NCBI GenBank assembly: GCA_003562145.1
Contig: PWWA01000077.1
Coordinates: forward strand, 1 to 5,716
DNA length: 5,716 bases
Reading direction: 5' to 3'
Origin: Candidatus Woesearchaeota archaeon
GTDB taxonomy: Archaea > Nanobdellota > Nanobdellia > Woesearchaeales > 21-14-0-10-32-9
Made by a program: the position numbers and the translations under genes. Positions 1 to 5,609 of the stretch are shown in pieces (within the stretch, counting starts at the first letter, position 1; each line of letters begins with the position of its first letter). Below the pieces are notes generated by a model that saw nothing but the letters and a program-made list of their open reading frames with translations, did no database searches and had not been told where the DNA came from.

Positions 1-48
1 AATAATAGGCGAAGCCAAATCCCCTTTCTCATTTCCGGATAAGACCAT
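1..48 (-). CDS. start of an unidentified protein, cut by the window edge
   Basis: Only the first 16 codons are inside the window (N-terminus MVLSGNEKGDLASPII). The start is chosen because a strong Shine-Dalgarno-like GGAGTG lies 8 nt upstream of the ATG. It follows the VWFA gene by 43 nt on the same strand, so it is probably the next gene of the same operon. The visible residues are polar and give no family assignment. The reading frame is open to the edge. Confidence covers the existence of a start here, not a function. Confidence 0.55.
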   Translation of the reverse strand, partial: MVLSGNEKGDLASPII

Positions 49-56
49 TTTTATTT

Positions 57-62
57 CACTCC
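57..62 (-). promoter_or_regulatory. Shine-Dalgarno of the partial left-edge gene
   Basis: The minus strand reads GGAGTG, 8 nt before the ATG that begins at base 48. It decides the start of the truncated gene and shows that downstream genes of this operon use SD-type initiation, unlike the leaderless first genes in the window. Confidence 0.55.
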
Positions 63-91
63 AATTAATAATCTGTGTTGAATTGTTACGC

Positions 92-1519
92 CTACGCACC
101 TGGCGGCAACTCGTAAGCCAATAAACGTACATCTACGCTGCCAAGCGTTGGCAATATTATATTCCTTTCAAATACGTATCTTGTGCGGTCGTCCTGCCTT
201 GTGCCGATTATTAGTTCGCGTTCAGCAAAAACGTTATCGATCTGGTCAACTACTAATGCTGGCAAGTCCTGTACGTTAATTATGTTTATGGGACTGCCGC
301 CTGTCGCAGTTGACAGTTCTTCCATTTGCTGTTCTATGTAATACTGGCATTGCGTCTTGAAACAAACGTTTTCGTATTCGTCTGGATTAGTAGAAGGAAT
401 TATACGGTCTCCTTCTCGGGGGGGCCTGCATCCAGCACAGGAATTAAGATGGCACATAGTTGGACTCGGGGTGCCAATAACATAATCCCTGTAATCAACT
501 GGGTTTAGGTTATTATACCAGTACCTATACCTTAAATTGCAGTCAAAGGAAAAAACTGGCATTATAATGCTGTTGCCGTTTCTCTCAACAAAGAAATCTA
601 TTGTTTCTTGCATTTGAGACCTAGATCTTTCAACAGGGCAATCTTCAACGCATAGCCTGCATACAATGTAGTCACTTAGACTCGCAGCAGGCCCTCGGTC
701 TATTTCGAAGCATTCATCTGATATGCTGCTTGTTGATAGCTGGTCGAATACAGGTATTACTATGTGTATATTGTATTCCTCTGCGTCGCCAGCTACTATT
801 TTTTTCCTGAATTCCCTTTCTGCATGTATCGTACCTCCCATCCAGTCTGATTCAACGTAATGTCTTATTTCTGCTTGTTTTCCGGTTAAGCCATCAAAAG
901 GGTCTATTACTCTTAGATGGCTTTCTTCATCGTAAAGTGTTGCTGCGTTTATTACTTCACATAAATCTTTGTGCTCCCCAAAGACATCGCATACTTCTTC
1001 TGCTGGATTCTCTGAGAGGACGTATAGGTTTATGTTGACCTCGGCGCCTGAATCCTCGAAGATAAGGTTTACCCGATCCCTAATGGATTCAAGGTTTTCG
1101 CCAACTATCATTTTTTCAATTCTGTTGCTGTCGGAGCCATCAAATACAAAAGAAATAGTTGTATCCGTATATTCTTGCGTTAGCTTCATGTAATAATTGC
1201 CCTGTCCATAAAATTCGTTAAGTATTCCTTCAAGTGCTTCATCAACTGCGATGGTGCGGCCCTCCTTGCCTGTAAGAGTTGTGGTTCCCTTAGAAATATA
1301 GTCCCCTATGATTATGTGTACAGGTGCACCTGAGATTTCTTCCCTCATATTCATAAAGCCATTCATGCTAGTAGAATAATAATCGTGGAGATAATCCTTT
1401 ATTTCCTCATCTACCTGGCCTAATTGGTCAGAGGTAATCTGAATTGTAAGAAAGATGCCACCTATGACTAGGAAGAAAATTAGCATTATCATTCCCAAGA
1501 TATCTTCTAATAAAGCCAT
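92..1519 (-). CDS. membrane-anchored VWFA-domain surface protein (475 aa)
   Basis: The N-terminus has a single hydrophobic segment (about residues 7-28) preceded by almost nothing, so the rest is probably outside the cell. Residues about 118-325 read as a von Willebrand factor A domain with a full MIDAS site. There is a DxSxS motif (D127, S129, S131) after a beta strand, GGT with T230, and D259 at the end of the strand IHIVIPVFD. A helix and the strand SIIMPVFSF close the fold. VWFA domains with MIDAS bind ligands through a divalent metal and are common in adhesins and in TadG-type pilus proteins. Twelve cysteines cluster in CRLCVEDC (287-294), CHLNSCAGC (356-364) and CFKTQC (386-391), suggesting disulfides or metal binding. 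The start is supported by GAGAGG 6 nt upstream; the stop is TAG. It lies 15 nt behind the 648-aa gene, probably in the same operon. Codon use is more mixed than in the promoter-proximal genes. The domain call is by eye; the exact ligand is unknown. Confidence 0.8.
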   Translation of the reverse strand: MALLEDILGMIMLIFFLVIGGIFLTIQITSDQLGQVDEEIKDYLHDYYSTSMNGFMNMREEISGAPVHIIIGDYISKGTTTLTGKEGRTIAVDEALEGILNEFYGQGNYYMKLTQEYTDTTISFVFDGSDSNRIEKMIVGENLESIRDRVNLIFEDSGAEVNINLYVLSENPAEEVCDVFGEHKDLCEVINAATLYDEESHLRVIDPFDGLTGKQAEIRHYVESDWMGGTIHAEREFRKKIVAGDAEEYNIHIVIPVFDQLSTSSISDECFEIDRGPAASLSDYIVCRLCVEDCPVERSRSQMQETIDFFVERNGNSIIMPVFSFDCNLRYRYWYNNLNPVDYRDYVIGTPSPTMCHLNSCAGCRPPREGDRIIPSTNPDEYENVCFKTQCQYYIEQQMEELSTATGGSPINIINVQDLPALVVDQIDNVFAERELIIGTRQDDRTRYVFERNIILPTLGSVDVRLLAYELPPGA

Positions 1520-1525
1520 TTAGAA

Positions 1526-1531
1526 CCTCTC
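1526..1531 (-). promoter_or_regulatory. Shine-Dalgarno of the VWFA gene
   Basis: The minus strand reads GAGAGG, 6 nt upstream of the ATG at 1519 and within the 15-nt gap after the TAG of the preceding gene. It supports the chosen start and operon-internal translation. Confidence 0.55.
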
Positions 1532-1534
1532 ATC

Positions 1535-3481
1535 CTATGTTGGTACTTGGCATCCGCTTAAGTCGGACATACAGGCAACGCCTCCACAACAATAAGGCTT
1601 GTTACTAGGGCAATAGCCTCCTGAAAGGGTTTCAGATGAGGGCGCGTTTGGACAGCACTGGCCTGCACCAGCAGGAGGCTGGGCTTGGCAATTTCCATTC
1701 ACGCATTGGCCGTACATCGTACAACCATCACTCGTTCTCTCACAAGTATTTTGGTTAGCAAACGTATAGTCACAACTGCCATCCTCCTGACATGTGCCTT
1801 GGCATACACCACTACCACAACGGCTATCTCTTAGCTCCCTATATTCTTCGGATGCACCGCAAGCAGCATCCCCTCCTGGCTCCCCTGAGCACTTTAATAC
1901 TACACAAGTTCCGATATAGCCGCACTCAGTCCCTTCTGGTGACGGGTCGCACATCGCTTGAGGCCCGCACTGCATACATAACTGGTTGCCGCATTTGCTA
2001 GATCTATCCGGATACTCCCAGGTAAGGTTCATATCGACGTATGCACCACAATCCATAGTGTTAGTTACAGGATCATAAAACGGAAAACTCTCGAGCGGCA
2101 CATCTTCATAAACACAAACAACTTTTATGGGGCAGTCCTCATCGTGTTCAATGTCATCGGGATGCCTGCAATTTACCGCTTTCAGACCTTGGTCCTCACA
2201 GACAGTTGGAATAGCTGCACTTCCCGCTGCGCATTGTATAGGTACAGTATCAACTTCCCCCCATATCGGCTCGGCATCAGGCGGGTCACATGAATACTTA
2301 TTCTTGAACTGCAACCTGAACCTTAACTCGTTGTAGTCAGTAGCAGTTGTGTCAGGGCTTCTGCAAACAATAGTTATGTCTCCTGCTGCTTTTCTCTCAA
2401 GGCCGACTTCGTAGAGGAAAGTCCTTTCCGTGTCAGGGGTTAGGGTGAGTCTCTGATTTATCGGGTGGTTCAAATCGGTTCCTAATAAATTGTTAGGCGC
2501 AATTGGGTCTCCTTCTATGACTCCGAAGTCCGTGCTTGGGTTGTCCCAGTCGCTTAGTATACCTGTAGTGCCAACTATTGCTTCTAGGCCGCATTCAATC
2601 GTCGGATACGCGCAAAGCTTGTCATTATTCTGCTCTAGCCTGTAGTCGGTGCCGTATTCTATGACTGACCTTTCTTCTGATAGGAGGCAGGTCATATCTG
2701 TTCTTAGCTCTTCTGCTTCATCCCCGCAAAATTCTGCTCCTGACAAGAGGTGATTAAGGACTTCTAGTGACTTTCTTATTATGTCTGTTATGTTTTCCCT
2801 TTTTATGCCGTATTCATCTTTTACTCTTGTGAGTTCTGATTCGTTTAATGTGTCTTTGCCGCAGCAACAGTTGGAGAACTGGCAGTCTACGGCTTCGTTG
2901 TATTCTTTGAATAATTGTGTTAGCCCTCCTGCGTCGCATGCGAGCCAGGTGTTCACGCTTCTAATGGTTTGTTTTAGGTCTGATGGTATTAGGTAATCGT
3001 CGCTTAGGTCTATGGTCCTTTGTTCGCCGTTGGCTTTTATTTCTGCTTCTGCGCCGTTTATTATTACTTTTATTCCTTCTTCCACTAAGGATATTTCTAC
3101 GTTGTTTTCAAGGCCTATTATGTCCACTTCTACTTCTTCGCCTTGGTATTCTACTTTGATTAAAGCGTCCATTATGGAGTCTCTTATTTCTTGCTCTATC
3201 CTTGCTTCGTTTAGTTCGTATGGCGCATTAAAGTACCATATTCCGCCATATTCAAGCAAGCCTGACCTCATGTTTGCTTGTAGGGCTTCAAAGTAGCTTC
3301 TTTCTACGCCGGATCTAACTTCTGAGAATACTTCTCCGTAGTCTACGTGCACCTCTTTTTCTACGAATGGATTGAATACTAGCACGGAGATGGATACTAC
3401 GACTAGAAGAACTATTAGGAGGACCGCTACGATGTTAGCTTTTTTTCCTATCATTGCAAGTTTGCTCTTTTTTGCATTCAT
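1535..3481 (-). CDS. membrane-anchored protein with cysteine-rich C-terminus (648 aa)
   Basis: A lysine-rich N-terminus (residues 1-14) precedes one hydrophobic segment (about 15-38), giving a predicted cytoplasm-in, body-out anchor. Residues about 45-170 look like a mixed alpha/beta region. From residue 181 on the protein carries about 40 cysteines, including C200 and a C205-C206-C207 triplet. Twenty-three fall in the last 155 residues, spaced like small disulfide-rich (EGF- or disintegrin-like) units such as CGSGVCQGTCQEDGSC. I do not recognise a family. The body is presumably extracellular and disulfide-bonded. The frame is open back to the TAA of the 145-aa gene, but the only ATG is at 3481, 48 nt downstream of that stop, so I use it. 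No SD lies at normal distance; a weak TATA-like box lies about 33 nt upstream. The stop is TAG. Codon choice shifts within the gene: ATA- and A-ending codons dominate the N-terminal part and the C-terminal part is mixed. Confidence 0.8.
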   Translation of the reverse strand: MNAKKSKLAMIGKKANIVAVLLIVLLVVVSISVLVFNPFVEKEVHVDYGEVFSEVRSGVERSYFEALQANMRSGLLEYGGIWYFNAPYELNEARIEQEIRDSIMDALIKVEYQGEEVEVDIIGLENNVEISLVEEGIKVIINGAEAEIKANGEQRTIDLSDDYLIPSDLKQTIRSVNTWLACDAGGLTQLFKEYNEAVDCQFSNCCCGKDTLNESELTRVKDEYGIKRENITDIIRKSLEVLNHLLSGAEFCGDEAEELRTDMTCLLSEERSVIEYGTDYRLEQNNDKLCAYPTIECGLEAIVGTTGILSDWDNPSTDFGVIEGDPIAPNNLLGTDLNHPINQRLTLTPDTERTFLYEVGLERKAAGDITIVCRSPDTTATDYNELRFRLQFKNKYSCDPPDAEPIWGEVDTVPIQCAAGSAAIPTVCEDQGLKAVNCRHPDDIEHDEDCPIKVVCVYEDVPLESFPFYDPVTNTMDCGAYVDMNLTWEYPDRSSKCGNQLCMQCGPQAMCDPSPEGTECGYIGTCVVLKCSGEPGGDAACGASEEYRELRDSRCGSGVCQGTCQEDGSCDYTFANQNTCERTSDGCTMYGQCVNGNCQAQPPAGAGQCCPNAPSSETLSGGYCPSNKPYCCGGVACMSDLSGCQVPT

Positions 3482-3510
3482 GCTATTAATTCTTATTTTT
3501 GGCGTTCTCC

Positions 3511-3518
3511 TATTTAAG
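3511..3518 (-). promoter_or_regulatory. possible internal TATA box before the 648-aa gene
   Basis: The minus strand has CTTAAATA about 33 nt before the ATG at 3481, in the longest gap (48 nt) of the operon. It resembles an archaeal box A and could give an internal promoter with a leader of about 7 nt. A nearby GGAG lies too far from the ATG to act as an SD. This is a weak call, because AT-rich gaps often contain such strings. Confidence 0.25.
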
Positions 3519-3529
3519 CTTTTCTGTTT

Positions 3530-3967
3530 TTATATTATTGTTATTACGAGTTTTTCGGTGTTCGTGTTGCATGTGACCCTGAGCAGTGCAGGTGGAGTTA
3601 TTGTTTCTGGCATTTCTATGTCTTCCCTGTTCCCGCAGTCATATGTTGCTGATTGTATTGAGTGGCATAGGTTGAATTTGGTGTACCATTGGAATATTGC
3701 TTGTTTGTTTACAGGCGTGTCTCCTCTCAGGGATAGTGCTTGTTCGTGGTCGCGTTGGCCGTACCCGCATTCACGCCATACTTTGTAGAGTGCCGGCGCC
3801 ATTTCGTCTGCGTCTACACTGGTGTATCTTACGGCTTCTTCTGGCAAGAAAAGTTTTTTCATGGCGCTGTATATTTGCTGGGTGTCTATTCCTGTGATGA
3901 AGCCTATTATTAGGCCGCCTATTATTATTGCGACTCCTATGAATACTACTAGTTCTATGGCTTCCAT
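3530..3967 (-). CDS. small membrane protein with pilin-like N-terminus (145 aa)
   Basis: The protein begins MEAIELVVF and runs straight into a hydrophobic helix (about residues 4-25), followed by a polar body of about 115 residues with four cysteines. The first residues resemble a mature type IV pilin N-terminus (hydrophobic, with Glu at position 5), but there is no positively charged prepilin leader before it. That makes it pilin-like by appearance only. The family is not recognised. The start lies 5 nt after the stop of the 31-aa gene, so translation is probably coupled; no SD is visible. The stop is TAA. Ile is almost always ATA in the N-terminal helix, as in the neighbouring upstream genes. 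It may be a structural or assembly component of a surface complex with the adjacent anchored proteins. Confidence 0.75.
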   Translation of the reverse strand: MEAIELVVFIGVAIIIGGLIIGFITGIDTQQIYSAMKKLFLPEEAVRYTSVDADEMAPALYKVWRECGYGQRDHEQALSLRGDTPVNKQAIFQWYTKFNLCHSIQSATYDCGNREDIEMPETITPPALLRVTCNTNTEKLVITII

Positions 3968-3972
3968 TTTCT

Positions 3973-4068
3973 TTATGGCAGCGTGGTGCTGACGAATACT
4001 AACATTAGTGCGAATACTACTATTGCTACTATTACTCCTATTATTGTTAGCATGATTGTTCGCTGCAT
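3973..4068 (-). CDS. 31-residue single-pass membrane microprotein
   Basis: This short frame encodes MQRTIMLTIIGVIVAIVVFA followed by LMLVFVSTTLP and then TAA. Nearly the whole chain (about residues 5-26) is one hydrophobic helix, with a single Arg at the N-terminus and a short polar tail. Three points support it as real. A TATA box is centred 26-27 nt upstream of its ATG, so the transcript would start at the ATG. It ends only 5 nt before the next gene. Its A-ending codon use also matches its neighbours. Function is unknown; it could be a small subunit or assembly helper for the membrane proteins encoded downstream. It is easily missed because it is so short. Confidence 0.65.
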   Translation of the reverse strand: MQRTIMLTIIGVIVAIVVFALMLVFVSTTLP

Positions 4069-4090
4069 AATTTTTTTTTAGAATTAGGTG

Positions 4091-4098
4091 TTAATAAA
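4091..4098 (-). promoter_or_regulatory. archaeal TATA box (box A) of the surface-protein operon
   Basis: The minus strand reads TTTATTAA, centred about 26.5 nt before the ATG at 4068. That is the normal box A to transcription-start distance, so the mRNA should begin at or next to the start codon (leaderless). It lies between two nine-base A-tracts on the coding strand and would drive the operon from 4068 leftward. Confidence 0.55.
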
Positions 4099-4112
4099 TG
4101 TATTGTTTTTTT

Positions 4113-4670
4113 TTAGTATATTATTGCTATTAGTTTTCTTTGGATTTGTTCGCATCTTATTTTTCCTGGGTCGTTGCTGGGGTTGTTGTCTCCTCTTAGT
4201 ATGAAGTAAGTGCCTTGTTCGTCTGTGTCTTTGTGTACGACTCTGTGTATTATTATTCCGTCTGCGTATTCGGATTCGTAGCTTACGATGTCGCCTACGT
4301 TTACTTCGGTTGGGCATATTGGTTCTATTTGTAGTGCGTGGCTGTCTTTGTTTATGTATGGGAGCATGCTCTTGGTGTCTTCGAATGCTGCTCATTTGAT
4401 GTTTTCTGCTGTGATTATGACTTTGTCTTTGTATACTTTGATTTGGTCTTGGTTTATGTGGTTTCCTGGGCTTGGTATGTCTCTTATTCCTTCGTAGGGT
4501 GTTTCCCTGTAGATGTTGTTGGCGTAGGCGTTTTCTTGGCTTGGTTTTTGTGTGGTTGCGTTTGCGTCTGTGATTGCGTTTAGTGTTAGGGCTACTAGTA
4601 TTCCTAGCATGAACATTGTTAGGGGTTTTTTTATTGCTTGTTTTAATGCTTGAAAAAACACATTTGTCAT
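4113..4670 (-). CDS. S26-type signal peptidase-like membrane protease, with in-frame TGA
   Basis: Read through the TGA at 4392-4394, this is one 185-residue protein. It has a short cytoplasmic N-terminus, a hydrophobic segment (about 19-34), a linker, then a compact S26 domain. The catalytic serine is in SMLP (S101), GDIVSYES is at 126-133, the histidine is in IIIHRVV (H142), and RGDNNP/ND holds D161 and D167. Ser-His spacing (39) and Asp-Asp spacing (6) match the eukaryotic/archaeal Sec11 type, which uses Ser-His-Asp rather than Ser-Lys. Signal peptidases cut leader peptides on the outer face of the membrane. It is shorter than many and lacks a C-terminal membrane segment. The start at 4670 is preferred over an ATG at 4763 because the promoter lies between them and the extension is not hydrophobic or conserved-looking. 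The TGA at codon 93, eight codons before Ser101, would remove the active site. If it is a true stop this is a pseudogene. A restart at the next ATG (Met102) would also lose the serine. Confidence 0.7.
4392..4394 (-). other. in-frame TGA codon inside the S26-like protease
   Basis: The codon lies between IITAENIK and AAFEDTKSMLP, with the same frame open on both sides for 92 codons before and 92 after. From memory of related archaeal proteins, this spot (a few residues before the DTxSM motif) is often tryptophan, so TGG to TGA is the simplest history. All 12 tryptophans in the other genes here are TGG, and none of the other genes ends in TGA. It could be a mutation, sequencing error or recoded codon. 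Confidence 0.75.
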
Positions 4671-4690
4671 TTTAACTACTGGTTGGTGAG

Positions 4691-4707
4691 TATTTATAGT
4701 ATTTAAA
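4691..4707 (-). promoter_or_regulatory. TATA boxes of the S26-like protease gene
   Basis: Two overlapping candidates lie on the minus strand: TATAAATA (4698-4691), centred about 25 nt before the ATG at 4670, and TTTAAATA (4707-4700), centred about 33 nt before it. Either would start transcription at or a few bases before that ATG, which supports 4670 as the true start and excludes the longer frame from 4763. Confidence 0.5.
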
Positions 4708-4762
4708 TGTTTTGGTTTAGTTGTTATTCTATAGTAGTTAATAAGCTTTTTTGGGGTGAGCA

Positions 4763-4770
4763 TTTAAAAA
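4763..4770 (+). promoter_or_regulatory. TATA box of the M50 protease gene
   Basis: The sequence TTTAAAAA is centred about 27.5 nt upstream of the ATG at 4794, the ideal distance for a leaderless archaeal transcript. No SD precedes the ATG. Together with the minus-strand boxes at 4691-4707 it makes the 123-nt gap a divergent promoter region. Confidence 0.5.
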
Positions 4771-4793
4771 CCAAATGAAACCCCTCACTGCAA

Positions 4794-5405
4794 ATGAAGC
4801 AAAAAATATACTTCCCAAGACGAGAAATCGCAGAACTAATAAAAGCATGGCTCGCACTCAGCATAGCATTCACAATACTCCTCGCACCAAGAGAAGGAAT
4901 ACTACCAGGAATCACACCAATGCTAATAATATTCTTCTCAATAGCCACAGCCACAGCAGGACTAGCATTCCTCTTACACGAACTAGCACACAAAATAGTA
5001 GCACAAAAATACGGGCATAACGCAGAATTCAAAGCCAACAACTCAATGCTATTACTCGCCATAGCCATGAGCTTCCTAGGATTCATCTTAGCCGCACCAG
5101 GAGCAGTATACATTCAAGGAATGATAACCCTGCGAGAGAACGGAATAATAGCCGCAGCAGGACCCATAACAAACATAATCCTAGCAATACTATTCATGCC
5201 AATAGCATTCCTCGGAACAGGCATCCCCGCAGTATTCGGAGTATACGGTTTCCTAATAAACTCATGGCTCGGATTATTTAACATGATACCAACCATTCCA
5301 TTTGACGGCGGCAAAATCATAAAATGGAACAAGCCCATTTACTTCACAATGACAGCAACCCTGCTCGGACTAACACTGCTCGCATTCTTTACTTTCATAG
5401 CATAA
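4794..5405 (+). CDS. M50-family (site-2 protease type) membrane metalloprotease
   Basis: This 203-residue polytopic membrane protein has the zinc-protease signature HELAH (H62, E63, H66) in a membrane helix. It also has GPITN (123-127) and the second signature NMIPTIPFDGGK (N163 to K174), where D171 is expected to be the third zinc ligand. Hydrophobic stretches fall near residues 19-33, 41-61, 84-106, 117-147 and 182-202. Length and motif order fit the minimal archaeal M50 peptidases. Members of this family cut substrates within the membrane, often in regulated proteolysis, but the substrate here is unknown. The start at 4794 matches a TATA box 27 nt upstream and the typical RRE...WLALS N-terminal region. 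An ATG at 4775 opens a different frame. It is divergent from the S26-like protease gene, and a zinc-ribbon gene follows 38 nt downstream. Confidence 0.92.
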   Translation: MKQKIYFPRREIAELIKAWLALSIAFTILLAPREGILPGITPMLIIFFSIATATAGLAFLLHELAHKIVAQKYGHNAEFKANNSMLLLAIAMSFLGFILAAPGAVYIQGMITLRENGIIAAAGPITNIILAILFMPIAFLGTGIPAVFGVYGFLINSWLGLFNMIPTIPFDGGKIIKWNKPIYFTMTATLLGLTLLAFFTFIA

Positions 5406-5410
5406 AATTT

Positions 5411-5418
5411 TATAAATA
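5411..5418 (+). promoter_or_regulatory. TATA box of the zinc-ribbon gene
   Basis: TATAAATA is centred about 28 nt before the ATG at 5443, directly after the M50 stop codon. It suggests the small gene has its own promoter and a leaderless or nearly leaderless transcript. A GAGGAAG string (5432-5438) just before the start could serve as SD if the transcript comes from upstream. Confidence 0.45.
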
Positions 5419-5442
5419 AAACAATAATAACGAGGAAGAACC

Positions 5443-5595
5443 ATGAAATGCACTATATGCAACAAGAAAGTAGAAGAAACATTCCTAAAAAAACCAGTAG
5501 GAACATACGTACGAGACAGGAAAGGCAAGCGAAAACTAGTCTGCAAAGAATGCCAAGCCAAGCTAAGCATCGAACAAATAAAGAACAAGATTTAA
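5443..5595 (+). CDS. 50-residue zinc-ribbon protein
   Basis: This small basic protein begins MKCTICNKKVEETFLKKPVG and ends KLSIEQIKNKI. It has two CxxC knuckles: C3-x-x-C6 and C34-x-x-C37, separated by 27 residues, as in a treble-clef or zinc-ribbon fold that binds one zinc. The basic linker (about residues 22-32, RDRKGKRK) would suit nucleic-acid or ribosome contact, but that is inference. Similar short zinc ribbons are widespread and uncharacterised in archaea. The start is supported by GAGGAAG 4 nt upstream and a TATA box 28 nt upstream; the stop is TAA. The gene lies between the M50 protease and a tRNA gene. Confidence 0.82.
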   Translation: MKCTICNKKVEETFLKKPVGTYVRDRKGKRKLVCKECQAKLSIEQIKNKI

Positions 5596-5609
5596 ACAAA
5601 CCCATATAT

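Noticed and set aside
3372..3788. Plus-strand 138-codon frame and other plus-strand frames opposite the surface-protein genes
   Set aside because: They are antisense to well-supported genes, lack promoters or SD motifs, and have shadow-type composition.
4392..4394. TGA read as selenocysteine
   Set aside because: The position is not a redox site in this protease fold, no SECIS-like hairpin was evident by eye, and Sec use is restricted to a few archaeal groups. Trp or a plain nonsense change is simpler.
4084..4395. A 103-codon minus-strand frame beginning with an ATG that overlaps the TGA of the S26-like gene (ATGA)
   Set aside because: The ATGA overlap looks like coupling, but the product is a low-complexity Arg/Asn/Thr/Gln string expected from a shifted frame. 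The S26 catalytic residues lie in the other frame.
4671..4763. N-terminal extension of the S26-like protein to an ATG at 4763
   Set aside because: It would cover the TATA boxes of the gene and of its divergent neighbour. The added residues show no signal or domain, and the ATG at 4670 has a well-placed promoter.
4775..5020. Plus-strand frame starting at the ATG at 4775
   Set aside because: It overlaps the M50 gene in another frame and encodes an Arg/Asn/Ser/Thr-rich string without domain features.
5591..5596. TTTAAA as box A of the tRNA gene
   Set aside because: It is only about 16 nt before the tRNA 5' end and overlaps the zinc-ribbon stop codon, so a start 26 nt downstream would fall inside the tRNA. 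Co-transcription with the upstream gene is equally likely.
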